41,941 nt of DNA. It comes from Aquimarina sp. U1-2. Lineage in GTDB: Bacteria > Bacteroidota > Bacteroidia > Flavobacteriales > Flavobacteriaceae. Both the position numbers and the translations under genes were made by a program. Shown here piece after piece: positions 33,967 through 41,941 of this stretch. How positions within the stretch are numbered: position 1 is the stretch's first letter; each line of letters starts with the position of its first letter. The notes below the pieces were generated by a model. The model made no database searches, had not been told where the DNA came from, and was given only the letters and a program-made list of their open reading frames with translations. The stretch covers positions 1 to 41,941 of the forward strand of contig NZ_JAGKIK010000024.1 of the NCBI RefSeq assembly GCF_017897595.1, given 5' to 3'.

Positions 33967-35322
33967 TTATTTCTTTCTTCTCTTTTTATGTTTCAAATTA
34001 AAGGTCTTATCTCCCTTAGTTTTTGGTTTTTTATATTTTTTTTTAATCTCTCTTTTATATCTTCCGCCAAGGTTTACCTTTTTATTTTTTTCTTTTTTTT
34101 CATGAAAGGCAGGCCCTATTTCATCATCATGCTTATTAGGATTGTAAATTTCTTTAACCTTTGGTTGTTCTTCGGGAGTTAATTCTGTAGCAGTTTCTAC
34201 AGTATCAGGAAACGCTAGCTGTTCAATTTTCATTTCCATCAAGGTTTCAATCTCTCTAAGATATTCTCGTTCTTTTTCGGTAGTGAGTACTATAGCAATA
34301 CCTTGTTTTTGAGCTCGACCCGTTCTGCCAATACGGTGCATATAATTTTCGGGGTACTCAGGAGTATCTACATTGATCACATGCGTTATATCATCTATAT
34401 CTAGTCCTCTGGCCATAACATCGGTGGCAATTAATATTCGATGCTCTCCGGTTTCAAACTGCTCGATACTACGCAAACGATAATTTTGTGTTTTATTGGA
34501 GTGTATGACCGCGCATTGATCTGTAAACGTTCTTTCAAACCGTTCAAATAAACGATCTGCCATACGTTTGTTAGCAACAAAAAGTAACACCTTGCTATAT
34601 TCTTTTTCGTTTTGAAGCATGTGTACTAGAAGGTTCACCTTACTATAGAAATTTGGTACATCGTATCTATATTGTTTTATATTGTCGAGTGGGGTTCCGC
34701 TTTTGGCAATAGATATTTTTTGAGGATTAACAAATATCTCCGTAAGTAAAAGTTCTACTTCTGCAGTCATGGTTGCAGAAAACATAATATTTTGTCGCTG
34801 CCGCGGAAGAATATCAAAAATATTCATGAGTTGATGCCTAAATCCAAGATCCATCATGACATCTACTTCATCTATAATCAATTTCTGGATCGATTTAAGT
34901 TGTACAGCTTTACTCACTGCCAGGTCGTAAAGACGACCTGGTGTCGCCACAACAACGTCTAAACCTTGAGAAACTACCTTTTTTTGAGTGTTGATATTGG
35001 TACCGCCATATACTCCTGCAATTCGAACGTTACTATAGGTTGTAAGTTTTTCTATGTCTTTAACCACCTGTAATACCAGTTCTCTTGTTGGCACCAAAAC
35101 TAAAACTCTTGGATTTTGTTGTACCGAGTATTTCAATGTTCGTAAAACAGGTAACATATACCCATATGTTTTACCCGTTCCGGTTTGTGCGATGCCCACG
35201 ATATCTTTACCCGACATGATGGGTGAAAACGCCTTTTGTTGAATAGGAGTGGGGGTAGTATATCCCAGATCATCTAAGGCATTAATAAGTTGCGTACTTA
35301 AATTTAAATCACGAAAAGTCAA
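33967..35322 (-). CDS. DEAD-box RNA helicase (RhlE-like)
   Basis: This 451-residue ATP-dependent RNA helicase probably works in ribosome assembly or mRNA turnover. The motifs are in order: the Q motif near TTPTPIQ (residues 19-25), motif I AQTGTGKT, Ia PTREL, II DEVD (a variant of DEAD), III SAT, V ATDVMARGLD and VI HRIGRTGR. A basic Lys-rich tail (about 400-451) would bind RNA. The start is TTG at 35322. No ATG exists upstream in frame, and a TACCTTTG box at 35349-35342 gives a leader of about 14 nt. Confidence 0.94.
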   Translation of the reverse strand: MTFRDLNLSTQLINALDDLGYTTPTPIQQKAFSPIMSGKDIVGIAQTGTGKTYGYMLPVLRTLKYSVQQNPRVLVLVPTRELVLQVVKDIEKLTTYSNVRIAGVYGGTNINTQKKVVSQGLDVVVATPGRLYDLAVSKAVQLKSIQKLIIDEVDVMMDLGFRHQLMNIFDILPRQRQNIMFSATMTAEVELLLTEIFVNPQKISIAKSGTPLDNIKQYRYDVPNFYSKVNLLVHMLQNEKEYSKVLLFVANKRMADRLFERFERTFTDQCAVIHSNKTQNYRLRSIEQFETGEHRILIATDVMARGLDIDDITHVINVDTPEYPENYMHRIGRTGRAQKQGIAIVLTTEKEREYLREIETLMEMKIEQLAFPDTVETATELTPEEQPKVKEIYNPNKHDDEIGPAFHEKKEKNKKVNLGGRYKREIKKKYKKPKTKGDKTFNLKHKKRRKK

Positions 35323-35341
35323 AAGATCAATTTTTGTGACA

Positions 35342-35349
35342 CAAAGGTA
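35342..35349 (-). promoter_or_regulatory. Predicted -7 box for the DEAD-box helicase gene
   Basis: TACCTTTG on the minus strand fits TAnnTTTG and lies 20 bases upstream of the TTG start, supporting that start. Confidence 0.5.
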
Positions 35350-35495
35350 GGTTTATTTTTGGGATAGTGCTGTGGCATGCTCGTGATATCTTACGCTGCT
35401 GTAACGCTCAAATTATAAGTTGAATCTATCTCTAAAAAATTAAAACTATCTATTTAAATTAAAAAGAGTACTATGAGCTTCGTAAAAACGACAAT

Positions 35496-35575
35496 CCATA
35501 AAAAAACAAGTGAAACGAATAGTAAAAAAAATAATGTGAGAGCGTGGCGGTTACATACATTCTCAATTTTTTAAT
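35496..35575 (+). repeat. Dispersed repeat R2, copy C
   Basis: It aligns with copy B over about 80 bases and with copy A over about 45. The shared core is TGTGAGAGCGTGGCGGTTAC here. Confidence 0.85.
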
Positions 35576-35754
35576 TATTTCGTTTTAAACATTTATAAAC
35601 ATATAAATGTATGAAATGAAAAAACCTGAAACTTATGCTTACACTCAATATCATTATGTTGATAGTAGCATTATACACTTTTATATCATTATACGAACCT
35701 TCACTTTTACATTTTTTAGATAGTAATTAACTATCAATTTGATCGAAACGCTAC

Positions 35755-35850
35755 GTCACATCGAGTGATCCGACGGTAGGAGGATTGTATCGAGATGTAT
35801 TATGAAAATGAAAAGACCGTAAATTAAAATATCAAAAGGTTCTCGATACA
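35755..35850. repeat. Palindromic repeat with TGTATCGAGA arms
   Basis: TGTATCGAGA (35786-35795) is perfectly inverted as TCTCGATACA (35841-35850). The preceding GTCACATCGAGTGATCC has the look of a dispersed flavobacterial palindromic repeat. A possible fragment lies at 12091-12115. Confidence 0.65.
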
Positions 35851-35934
35851 TATGATCAGCCAGTATTCTGTCCATTCATTTGCACTCAACACTTATTATT
35901 CAGATATTTATCATCAACCATTTTTCACACAACG

Positions 35935-36513
35935 ATGACAAATACGCTTAACGATACATATAAATTTGAACTACGCTTTGCTTCAACAAAAGAAATTGAA
36001 TCTTTGATAGAATTCCTCGCTGAAAACAACTTTAAAGATCGCTTTTTTAATAAAGAAATTGATATAAGACAAATTGTTAAAGAAAGAAACGATTTTGTAA
36101 AAAAAGAGAGAGCTATTATACAAAACCTGGTAGGCGATAAAGTAATGGTACAGGATTTTAATACATACAACATATCAATTTATGTCTACAACTACATTCA
36201 GGAATTTGAAGAACACAAAATAACATCTATAACCGCTAGAGTACTCAAAACACCTAAGGGTATGATGATTCTAAAAAATGATGATGTCATCTTTGATCTG
36301 GAACACATAGAAAATTTCACTGTTAATCGAAGTGACACGAGTAAAGGAAGACCAAATAAACCTACTGACAGGTCGATCCAAAAAACCTTAGAGATTAACG
36401 AATTTATAAGAACCAATTCAAATAAAAATATTGCTGCTATTTGTAAAAACTTTGGTATCAGTAAAGCTACGTATTACCGTGTAATAAAGTGGTTGGAGGT
36501 AAGAAATGTTTAA
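35935..36513 (+). CDS. Putative DNA-binding protein with Hin-like C-terminal HTH
   Basis: The N-terminal about 125 residues are not recognised. After a basic SKGRPNKPTDRS (about 136-147) comes a helix-turn-helix segment, NEFIRTNSNKNIAAICKNFG with ISKATYYRVIKWL (about 154-186), closely resembling the C-terminal HTH of Hin-type serine recombinases. No recombinase catalytic domain is present, so it is more likely a regulator. It stands alone, convergent with the S9 peptidase gene, and surrounding repeats mark the locus as accessory. Confidence 0.65.
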   Translation: MTNTLNDTYKFELRFASTKEIESLIEFLAENNFKDRFFNKEIDIRQIVKERNDFVKKERAIIQNLVGDKVMVQDFNTYNISIYVYNYIQEFEEHKITSITARVLKTPKGMMILKNDDVIFDLEHIENFTVNRSDTSKGRPNKPTDRSIQKTLEINEFIRTNSNKNIAAICKNFGISKATYYRVIKWLEVRNV

Positions 36514-36634
36514 AAACTACACTTACGGTGTTTATTTAGGGAGATTTTGATAATAGGATTTTCAACAGAATATATACATAATACTTAAGCTTTAATTGTG
36601 AATCAAGAAGGTTAATATTGTCCTATATTTTAAA

Positions 36635-38839
36635 TTATTCAGGCTGATAATCGGGGTGACCGGTTTGCCAGAGAATAAAAGTGTAAAAATCAGCGTATTT
36701 CTGATACATTTTCATTTTGTTGTTACCTGTACTATGCCCAGATTCAAAATCTACGGAAAATAGAACTGGCTTATTTGATATGGTAGCTTCTTGAAGCCTT
36801 GCTACAAACTTTGCAGGACTCCAAACAGGAACTCTATAATCATTATATGAAGATGCTATTAGAACTGCAGGATAACGGGTATTGTCTTCAATATTATGGT
36901 ATGAATCCATTTCTAGAAGTGCTCTGAATTCGATAGAATCTTTTACAGAACCAAATTCTTTTACACTATTACTTCCATTAGAACCAATTTCAGAACGAAT
37001 CATATTCATCGAAGGGACATCACCGATGGCTACTCTATATAAATCAGGTCTCTCTGTAATAGCTCTACCCATTAATATTCCACCGGCGCTACTTCCTAAA
37101 ATGGCAGTTTTATCTTTTGAAGTATATCCTTTATTAATAAGATATTCCGTACAAGCAATAACATCTTTCCAGGTATTGGGTTTTGCAGTTTTATACCCAT
37201 CCTCATACCAATCATTTCCTTTTTCACCACCTCCTCGAACGTGAGCATAGACCAAAATACCTCCTTCTTTTAACCACGTAATAGTTGATGGATAAAACGT
37301 AGGTTTTATCGAAGATCCATAGGAACCATAACCTCTAATCAATGTAGGATTAGAACCATCCATTTTTATACCGGCATTATGAATTATAGATAAAGGAACC
37401 ATAGTGCCATCATGGGATTCAATTTCTAATTCCTTTACTTGTATATCACCAAAAGTATTTGAAATATTATTTGTTGAAATATCATTGGGTATAAATCTAT
37501 TGTCCCTAAAATCATAAAGATATCTCTTAAACGGGCTGGTCCATCCTGTGGTAATTACTTGTAAGTATGTACTATGTAATCCATCGGAATGTATAATTAC
37601 TCTTCCTGAAATCTGTGGTAATTCGATTTCAGTTTCTTTATTATTAGAAAAACGGAATAATCTCTCAAGAACTCCATTTTTTAACGTTGTATAAAACAAT
37701 CCATGATTTGTGTAAGCCATACTTGTGATCACCTCGTTTTTCTTTTCGGGGATCATTGTGATTGGGTTTGCAAAATTGGGTTTTTTTAGAGATGTTTTAC
37801 AGATTTTAAAATTCGAAGCTCCTTTTGAGGTTAAAAATAGAATTGAATCTTCTTTATAAATATGCTTTTTAATTTTTTCTTGTTTAGAGAATAAAAATTT
37901 CCAGTTGATTTTAGAATTGTTTAGTTCGTTAATATTCGCATAATAAGTATCGGCATATGGAGTAGGGCCCGCAACAATCCCAGAGAGGTACTGGTCATCT
38001 CTTTGGTTATAAGAAACAATAGGAAAATCCTCAGGTTTAAGGTTTAGCTCGGGATGTGTCGCTCTTGAAAATAGTATTTTATGATTCTTACTTGCGATAG
38101 TATATAATATTGCTTTTGTATTATGAAAATAGCTCGAATCATTATTTTTAAACTTTGGAGTACGTTGGTAAATAAACCCTGAATTATCTGATAACCATCG
38201 TATTCCTTCAAGTGATGCGGGCGCTGCATTCGAACTAATATCAAATATTTTCTTTTTTGTTTTCAGATCTATTAGCATAAGTTCAGAGATTTCTTTTCCG
38301 GGCTTACTAAGGCTAACTACAATCTGATTTCCATCCCAATCTGGTCTTATATAATTAATTTTACAATCAGTTCCATTTTTGTAGGTAGAGGGATCAAAAA
38401 CCAAAGAATCTTTTACTTCATAACTAGATCTAAAATATAGCTTGCTATACTTTTCATCAAACCTCTGTTTTAAGAAGAAATATGTACCATTCGCTGTTCT
38501 TCTTTGCCAAGAGATTTTAAATTCTTGATTTTTGTCGAATTGTTTTTGAAATGCTATTAATTGTTCTCTTTTATTATTGAGTTTATTTAGAGTCTTTTCT
38601 GCTAAACTATCCTGTCTGTTCAACCAATTAATCACATTTGGATCTTTCAAATTCTCTAAATCTCTAAATTTATCTATGATATCCAAACCATGGTAATTAG
38701 TAGTCGCGTAATTCATATTAATTTTAGGATAGTTATATTCTATGGACTTCTTGCATGAAGAAATAATTGAGAGATTAAAAATTACAATCATCCAATACTT
38801 ACTATTAAGTTGAATTCTTAACGCATCGAAATAAAACAT
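36635..38839 (-). CDS. Prolyl oligopeptidase-family (S9) serine peptidase, exported
   Basis: This 734-residue protein has a hydrophobic leader with a lipobox-like SIISSC near residue 29, so it is probably a lipoprotein. Residues about 40-450 form a beta-propeller of the S9A type (FRDLENLKDPNVINWLNRQD early). The hydrolase domain follows with GSYGSS, YAHVRGGGEKGNDWYEDGY, the nucleophile Ser in LGSSAGGILMGRA, a later Asp in YNDYRVPVWSPAKFVARLQ and the His in SGHSTGN. It would cleave short, often proline-containing peptides. The first ATG (38839) is used; one at 38791 is possible. Confidence 0.92.
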   Translation of the reverse strand: MFYFDALRIQLNSKYWMIVIFNLSIISSCKKSIEYNYPKINMNYATTNYHGLDIIDKFRDLENLKDPNVINWLNRQDSLAEKTLNKLNNKREQLIAFQKQFDKNQEFKISWQRRTANGTYFFLKQRFDEKYSKLYFRSSYEVKDSLVFDPSTYKNGTDCKINYIRPDWDGNQIVVSLSKPGKEISELMLIDLKTKKKIFDISSNAAPASLEGIRWLSDNSGFIYQRTPKFKNNDSSYFHNTKAILYTIASKNHKILFSRATHPELNLKPEDFPIVSYNQRDDQYLSGIVAGPTPYADTYYANINELNNSKINWKFLFSKQEKIKKHIYKEDSILFLTSKGASNFKICKTSLKKPNFANPITMIPEKKNEVITSMAYTNHGLFYTTLKNGVLERLFRFSNNKETEIELPQISGRVIIHSDGLHSTYLQVITTGWTSPFKRYLYDFRDNRFIPNDISTNNISNTFGDIQVKELEIESHDGTMVPLSIIHNAGIKMDGSNPTLIRGYGSYGSSIKPTFYPSTITWLKEGGILVYAHVRGGGEKGNDWYEDGYKTAKPNTWKDVIACTEYLINKGYTSKDKTAILGSSAGGILMGRAITERPDLYRVAIGDVPSMNMIRSEIGSNGSNSVKEFGSVKDSIEFRALLEMDSYHNIEDNTRYPAVLIASSYNDYRVPVWSPAKFVARLQEATISNKPVLFSVDFESGHSTGNNKMKMYQKYADFYTFILWQTGHPDYQPE

Positions 38840-39073
38840 ATAGATTGGGAATAATTAGTGATATCGTTGTTTTACTAAAATTAGTTAAATAATAAAGATA
38901 ATGAAGCCCTTAAACTTCTTTTTAGTTAGCATCGTTGTAATAATTTCAAAAACAAAAAGCTTACCCTTTTCTATTTCAAATAAATTTTGAAGTGCCAAAT
39001 TATAAGTTGAACCCTTTTTGGGTGGAGTTCACTGTATTTTCGAATATCAATTAACATACAAATCATAATACTG

Positions 39074-39946
39074 ATGAAAAACATAATGAAAATGTTAACC
39101 CTATTACGAAAACAACAACTAATCGAAACAGTTTTAAATTTAAAAGTACTATTATTTTTCTTGCCTTTGGTTTTTATGAATTGTAGCGACGACTCGTCTG
39201 AAGAGCAGACGCCAGGCGAAGGTACAGATACTGAAGTTGAAATTGAGATCGAAGATTTTGAAAATTTTGAAGAGGATACGAAATTTAGAGAATATGTAGA
39301 GCAGTTTACACTCACTATAAGTAAAATCAAAGATCCTGAGAAGGTGTTAGAGCTTTTGGAAAATAAAAAAGCAAACGATAATGCAAAAGACGCTCAACTA
39401 ATCGAACTTGCTTTAGCTTTGGGGTTTGAAGGAGTCGAACAAATGAATGTTGAGTACGAAAAGCTCGATAAAGCATGGGATAGACTAGCATTACGATTTG
39501 ATCTTCAAAATCAAAGTTCTTATGTAATCGACAATTTAATGTTTAGAACTTTAATTGGTTTTCGTTATAGAGAAAGAGTGAATGCCCCTCAATCTGGAAA
39601 AGATGACCTCAGTGATTTAACTAATGAAGAAGTACACTGCTATTACGAAGTATGTGGTGCAGGTTTGATCGAAGACCATCAACCTTATAGTGAAGCTTTA
39701 GAAGAATGTGATAGATTAAAAGATACTGAGGTTGAATATCAAAAATGTAGAGACAGGATTAGACAAAAATTCTCTGCACAACTTCGACAAGCCGAGGTTA
39801 ATATGGCTTGCTGTTTAAAAAATGTTTGCAAATTAGAATATCCTATGTTAGCAGGTGAACCTCCTTTTGATTATAGTCAGTGTTTGACAGGACCAGGAGG
39901 ACCGGGAGATCCAGACATACCTATTTCTATAGTACACCAACCATAG
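39074..39946 (+). CDS. Unrecognised lipoprotein with a cysteine-rich C-terminal half
   Basis: The 290 residues start with a long leader: a basic region, then VLLFFLPLVFMNC with the lipidated Cys near residue 37, followed by an acidic, Ser/Asp/Glu-rich linker. No domain is recognised. The second half has about eight cysteines (HCYYEVCGAG, EECDRL, YQKCRD, MACCLKNVCKLEY, YSQCL), suggesting disulfides or metal binding. A Gly/Pro tail (TGPGGPGDPDIP) ends it. A strong terminator follows, so it is a single-gene unit. Confidence 0.65.
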   Translation: MKNIMKMLTLLRKQQLIETVLNLKVLLFFLPLVFMNCSDDSSEEQTPGEGTDTEVEIEIEDFENFEEDTKFREYVEQFTLTISKIKDPEKVLELLENKKANDNAKDAQLIELALALGFEGVEQMNVEYEKLDKAWDRLALRFDLQNQSSYVIDNLMFRTLIGFRYRERVNAPQSGKDDLSDLTNEEVHCYYEVCGAGLIEDHQPYSEALEECDRLKDTEVEYQKCRDRIRQKFSAQLRQAEVNMACCLKNVCKLEYPMLAGEPPFDYSQCLTGPGGPGDPDIPISIVHQP

Positions 39947-39984
39947 TTAGTTCTTATCTAAATATAGATCAAACTGGGTTAAAC

Positions 39985-40019
39985 AGCTGTTAGTATCAGA
40001 ACTGACAGCTATTTTTTTG
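39985..40019 (+). terminator. Rho-independent terminator
   Basis: AGCTGT and ACAGCT, extended by AGT/ACT with one bulge, close a 6-base loop (39985-40010) followed by ATTTTTTT. Confidence 0.85.
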
Positions 40020-40050
40020 TTAAGTAATTGAGTGAATTTAGCTATTTTTG
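40017..40050 (+). promoter_or_regulatory. Predicted promoter of the FMN reductase-pabB unit
   Basis: TTG at 40017-40019 and TATTTTTG at 40043-40050 fit the Bacteroidota TTG / TAnnTTTG pair with a 23-base spacer. The ATG follows 18 bases later. Confidence 0.55.
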
Positions 40051-40068
40051 AAACTCAATATCGTGTTA

Positions 40069-40602
40069 ATGAAAAAAATCCTGGCCTTTGCGGGCTCAAA
40101 TAGTAGTACATCAATCAACCAAAAATTGGTGACTTATATTGCTTCAGAATTAAAGGATCACAAAGTTTCGGTTCTCCATTTGGTCAACTATGACATGCCC
40201 ATGTATAGTGAGGATGAAGAAAAAAAAGGCTTTCCTGCTATGGTGATGGGACTCAAACAAGAAATCTCAGAAGTTGATGCTTTAATCATTTCACTTAGTG
40301 AACATAATGGTAGTTGGAGTGCTTTTTTTAAGAATATTGTAGACTGGTTATCACGTTTGGATCGCAATTTTTTGGCAGGGAAGAAAATCTTACTTACTAG
40401 TACTTCTCCCGGTAAAAGAGGGGGGATGAGCGCATTAGAGCATGCAAAACTTATTTTGCCACGGTTTGGAGCAGATATTGTAGAAAGTTTTAGCTTTCCT
40501 TCGTTTTACGAAAATTTTTCTGAAGAAACCTATACGTTAACCAATGAAACCTTAGAATTGGGGTTAAAACAGGTGCTAAGCACTTTTGCGCATCAAGTCT
40601 AA
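40069..40602 (+). CDS. NADPH-dependent FMN reductase-like flavoprotein
   Basis: This 177-residue flavodoxin-like protein starts MKKILAFAGSNSSTSINQKL, whose GSNSSTSIN loop binds the FMN phosphate. PMYSEDEE near residue 43 and ALIISLSEHNGSWSAFFKNIVDWLSR near 70-95 are typical of the NADPH_dep_FMN reductase family (the usual PEYN is SEHN here). It reduces flavin or quinone-like acceptors in the cytoplasm. An upstream in-frame TTG at 40048 is rejected because it falls inside the promoter -7 box. pabB begins 9 bases downstream. Confidence 0.9.
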   Translation: MKKILAFAGSNSSTSINQKLVTYIASELKDHKVSVLHLVNYDMPMYSEDEEKKGFPAMVMGLKQEISEVDALIISLSEHNGSWSAFFKNIVDWLSRLDRNFLAGKKILLTSTSPGKRGGMSALEHAKLILPRFGADIVESFSFPSFYENFSEETYTLTNETLELGLKQVLSTFAHQV

Positions 40603-40611
40603 GGTGAATAG

Positions 40612-41937
40612 ATGCGAAGTGTTAAGAAGTATACCATAGAAAACCCATCAGAGTTGAAAAATCAATTGCTGCATTGGGCGCAACAATTTGAAGATGTAGT
40701 GTGGTTAGATTCAAATCAATATACACAGCGTTATTCCAGTTACGATGCTGTATTAGCGGTAGATGCCTTTACAGCTATTAAAACTGATGTACATGATGCT
40801 TTTGAAACACTGAAAGCATATCAAGAGCAAGCTACAGATTGGATTTTTGGCTATTTATCCTATGATCTTAAAAATGATATCGAGACACTATCATCTTCAA
40901 ATCTTGATCAACTTCACGTTCCGGATCTGTATTTTTTTCAGCCTAAAAAACTTTTTCTGTTAAAAAATGACACTTTAGAAGTACACTATTTAAACGTAGT
41001 TGACGATGAGAGGGAAGAGGATCTGGCACATATCAAAACTATCTCTCAAACAGGCGATAGCTCTAGTCGTGAAAAATCTACAAATGGTCGTATAAAAATA
41101 AGCGCACGCATCACCAAAGATGAATATGAAAAAAAGGTCAATACAATGTTGACTCATATTTATCGAGGTGATATATACGAGGCCAATTTTTGTCAGGAGT
41201 TTTATGCAGAAGATAGCTACATTGATCCGTTGCAAACGTATGCTCGTTTAAATGAAATTTCGGTATCACCGTTTTCAGCATTTCTTAAAATAAATGATCT
41301 GTATGTATTATCAGCGTCTCCCGAAAGATATTTGCGAAAAGAGGGGCGAAAAATTATTTCACAACCTATTAAAGGCACTGCAAAACGATCAAAAGACAAA
41401 ATACATGATCAAAAGTTGGCATTTGATTTGCGAAATGATCCCAAAGAACGCTCAGAGAATGTGATGATTGTTGATTTGGTGCGTAATGATTTATCACGTA
41501 CTGCAGAGAAAGGATCTGTACATGTAGAAGAGCTTTGTAACATATATAGCTTTGAGCAGGTACACCAAATGATTTCTACAGTAGTATCGACAATTAGTGA
41601 TAAAATTGCACCTGTAGACGTGATAAAAACCACATTTCCTATGGGTAGTATGACCGGTGCGCCTAAAATTTCTGCGATGCAAATAATTGAAAAGTTAGAA
41701 GCTTCAAAAAGAGGGTTGTACAGTGGTGCTGTAGGATATTTTACGCCTAAAGGTGATTTTGATTTTAATGTAGTGATACGAAGTATTTTGTACAACAAAG
41801 CTAAAAGATATACCTCATATACCGTAGGAAGTGCGATAACGGCAAAGTCAAATCCGGACAAGGAATATGAAGAATGCTTGCTCAAAGCAAAAGCAATGCG
41901 CCAGGTGTTGGAAGAAGTTGCTAGGATTGAGGATTGA
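40612..41937 (+). CDS. pabB: Aminodeoxychorismate synthase component I
   Basis: This chorismate-binding enzyme makes 4-amino-4-deoxychorismate for folate synthesis. The 441 residues contain ISARITKDEYEKKV and IYRGDIYEANFCQEF near 165-203, SPERYLRKEG near 236, QPIKGTAKR with the PabB-type Lys (TrpE has Ala), DLVRNDLSRTAEKGSVHVEEL, GSMTGAPKISAMQIIEKLE near 344-362 and YSGAVGYFTPKGDFDFNVVIRS. The PIKGT motif favours PabB over TrpE. The last four codons and the stop fall within two GGATTGA heptamers. Confidence 0.92.
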   Translation: MRSVKKYTIENPSELKNQLLHWAQQFEDVVWLDSNQYTQRYSSYDAVLAVDAFTAIKTDVHDAFETLKAYQEQATDWIFGYLSYDLKNDIETLSSSNLDQLHVPDLYFFQPKKLFLLKNDTLEVHYLNVVDDEREEDLAHIKTISQTGDSSSREKSTNGRIKISARITKDEYEKKVNTMLTHIYRGDIYEANFCQEFYAEDSYIDPLQTYARLNEISVSPFSAFLKINDLYVLSASPERYLRKEGRKIISQPIKGTAKRSKDKIHDQKLAFDLRNDPKERSENVMIVDLVRNDLSRTAEKGSVHVEELCNIYSFEQVHQMISTVVSTISDKIAPVDVIKTTFPMGSMTGAPKISAMQIIEKLEASKRGLYSGAVGYFTPKGDFDFNVVIRSILYNKAKRYTSYTVGSAITAKSNPDKEYEECLLKAKAMRQVLEEVARIED

Positions 41938-41941
41938 GGTG
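41924..41941 (+). repeat. Heptamer repeat at the pabB 3' end (GGATTGA)
   Basis: Two GGATTGA units (41924-41937) and the start of a third (GGTG) run to the window edge. The pabB stop TGA is the end of the second unit. The unit differs from the ilvE array (GGTTTGA) at one base and has the same orientation relative to the gene. Confidence 0.8.

Larger units (their letters stand above)
35323..35934. other. 612-base gene-free stretch
   Basis: It holds the helicase promoter, repeat R2 copy C and a palindromic repeat (35755-35850). A 31-codon hydrophobic frame (35635-35730) and an overlapping one from 35616 have no support beyond being open. Confidence 0.6.

Noticed and set aside
35616..35730. Two overlapping small open frames (35616 and 35635)
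   Set aside because: Both are short, AT-driven and without promoter or homology; coding is not supported.
38044..38244. 66-codon minus-strand frame inside the S9 peptidase, possible frameshift
   Set aside because: The peptidase frame is intact through this region, so the second frame is an overlap by chance.
36635..38839. A peptide-based toxin or defence role for the HTH / S9 peptidase / lipoprotein stretch
   Set aside because: Strands differ, spacing is wide, terminators separate them, and no known defence or toxin motif is seen.

Overview
The window looks like a chromosomal segment of a marine-type member of the Flavobacteriaceae (Bacteroidota). It is AT-rich. Several genes are preceded by the Bacteroidota -7 promoter element TAnnTTTG. 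Lipoproteins, DUF4920, DUF2911 and DUF6268 proteins, stand-alone MnmD, a DnaJ with half the usual zinc motifs and a T9SS-sorting-domain-like protein all fit that group. A genus such as Aquimarina is possible, but this is only an impression. I saw no rRNA, tRNA, CRISPR array, prophage or intact insertion sequence.

Layout. 1-6.2 kb: a heptamer array at the 3' end of ilvE (-), a DUF4920 lipoprotein / mnmD / SDR39U1 epimerase cluster (+), a YceI lipoprotein (-), then grpE-dnaJ (+). 6.2-6.84 kb: a gene-free stretch with a possible small RNA and a MITE-like inverted repeat. 6.84-13.6 kb (+): a NatA/NatB-type ABC exporter, an MscS channel, a DUF6268 beta-barrel, a sigma-54 activator without a DNA-binding domain, a small envelope protein and a PPK2 kinase. 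13.6-18.4 kb: an M28 peptidase, an HExxH membrane protein with a lipoprotein, a small membrane protein and a MATE exporter. 18.4-24 kb: a nest of dispersed repeats, an OmpA-like fusion protein, a small conserved gene with a PAP2 phosphatase, and PBP1A (-). 24-28 kb: a BCCT transporter (-), a small acidic protein (+), MeaB (-) and a DUF2911 protein (-). 28.3-30.8 kb: an overlapping ECF sigma factor / putative anti-sigma / exported-protein operon. 31.2-31.9 kb: a secreted protein made of two T9SS-CTD-like repeats. 32-35.3 kb (-): an MsbA-like ABC transporter and a DEAD-box helicase. 35.3-40 kb: a more accessory-looking stretch with an HTH protein, an S9 peptidase and a cysteine-rich lipoprotein. 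40-41.9 kb: an NADPH-dependent FMN reductase and pabB, whose stop codon lies in another heptamer repeat.

Most genes are ordinary housekeeping or envelope functions. The most unusual signal is the non-coding repeat landscape. Heptamer arrays sit exactly at the 3' ends of ilvE and pabB. Paired REP-like palindromes occur within a 150-175 bp duplicated element, and one copy of that element supplies the stop codon of the BCCT gene. There is also a 45-80 bp repeat in three copies and a roughly 50 bp repeat in two copies. Repeats ending exactly at gene 3' ends recur across the window. I found no convincing new multi-gene defence or biosynthetic system.
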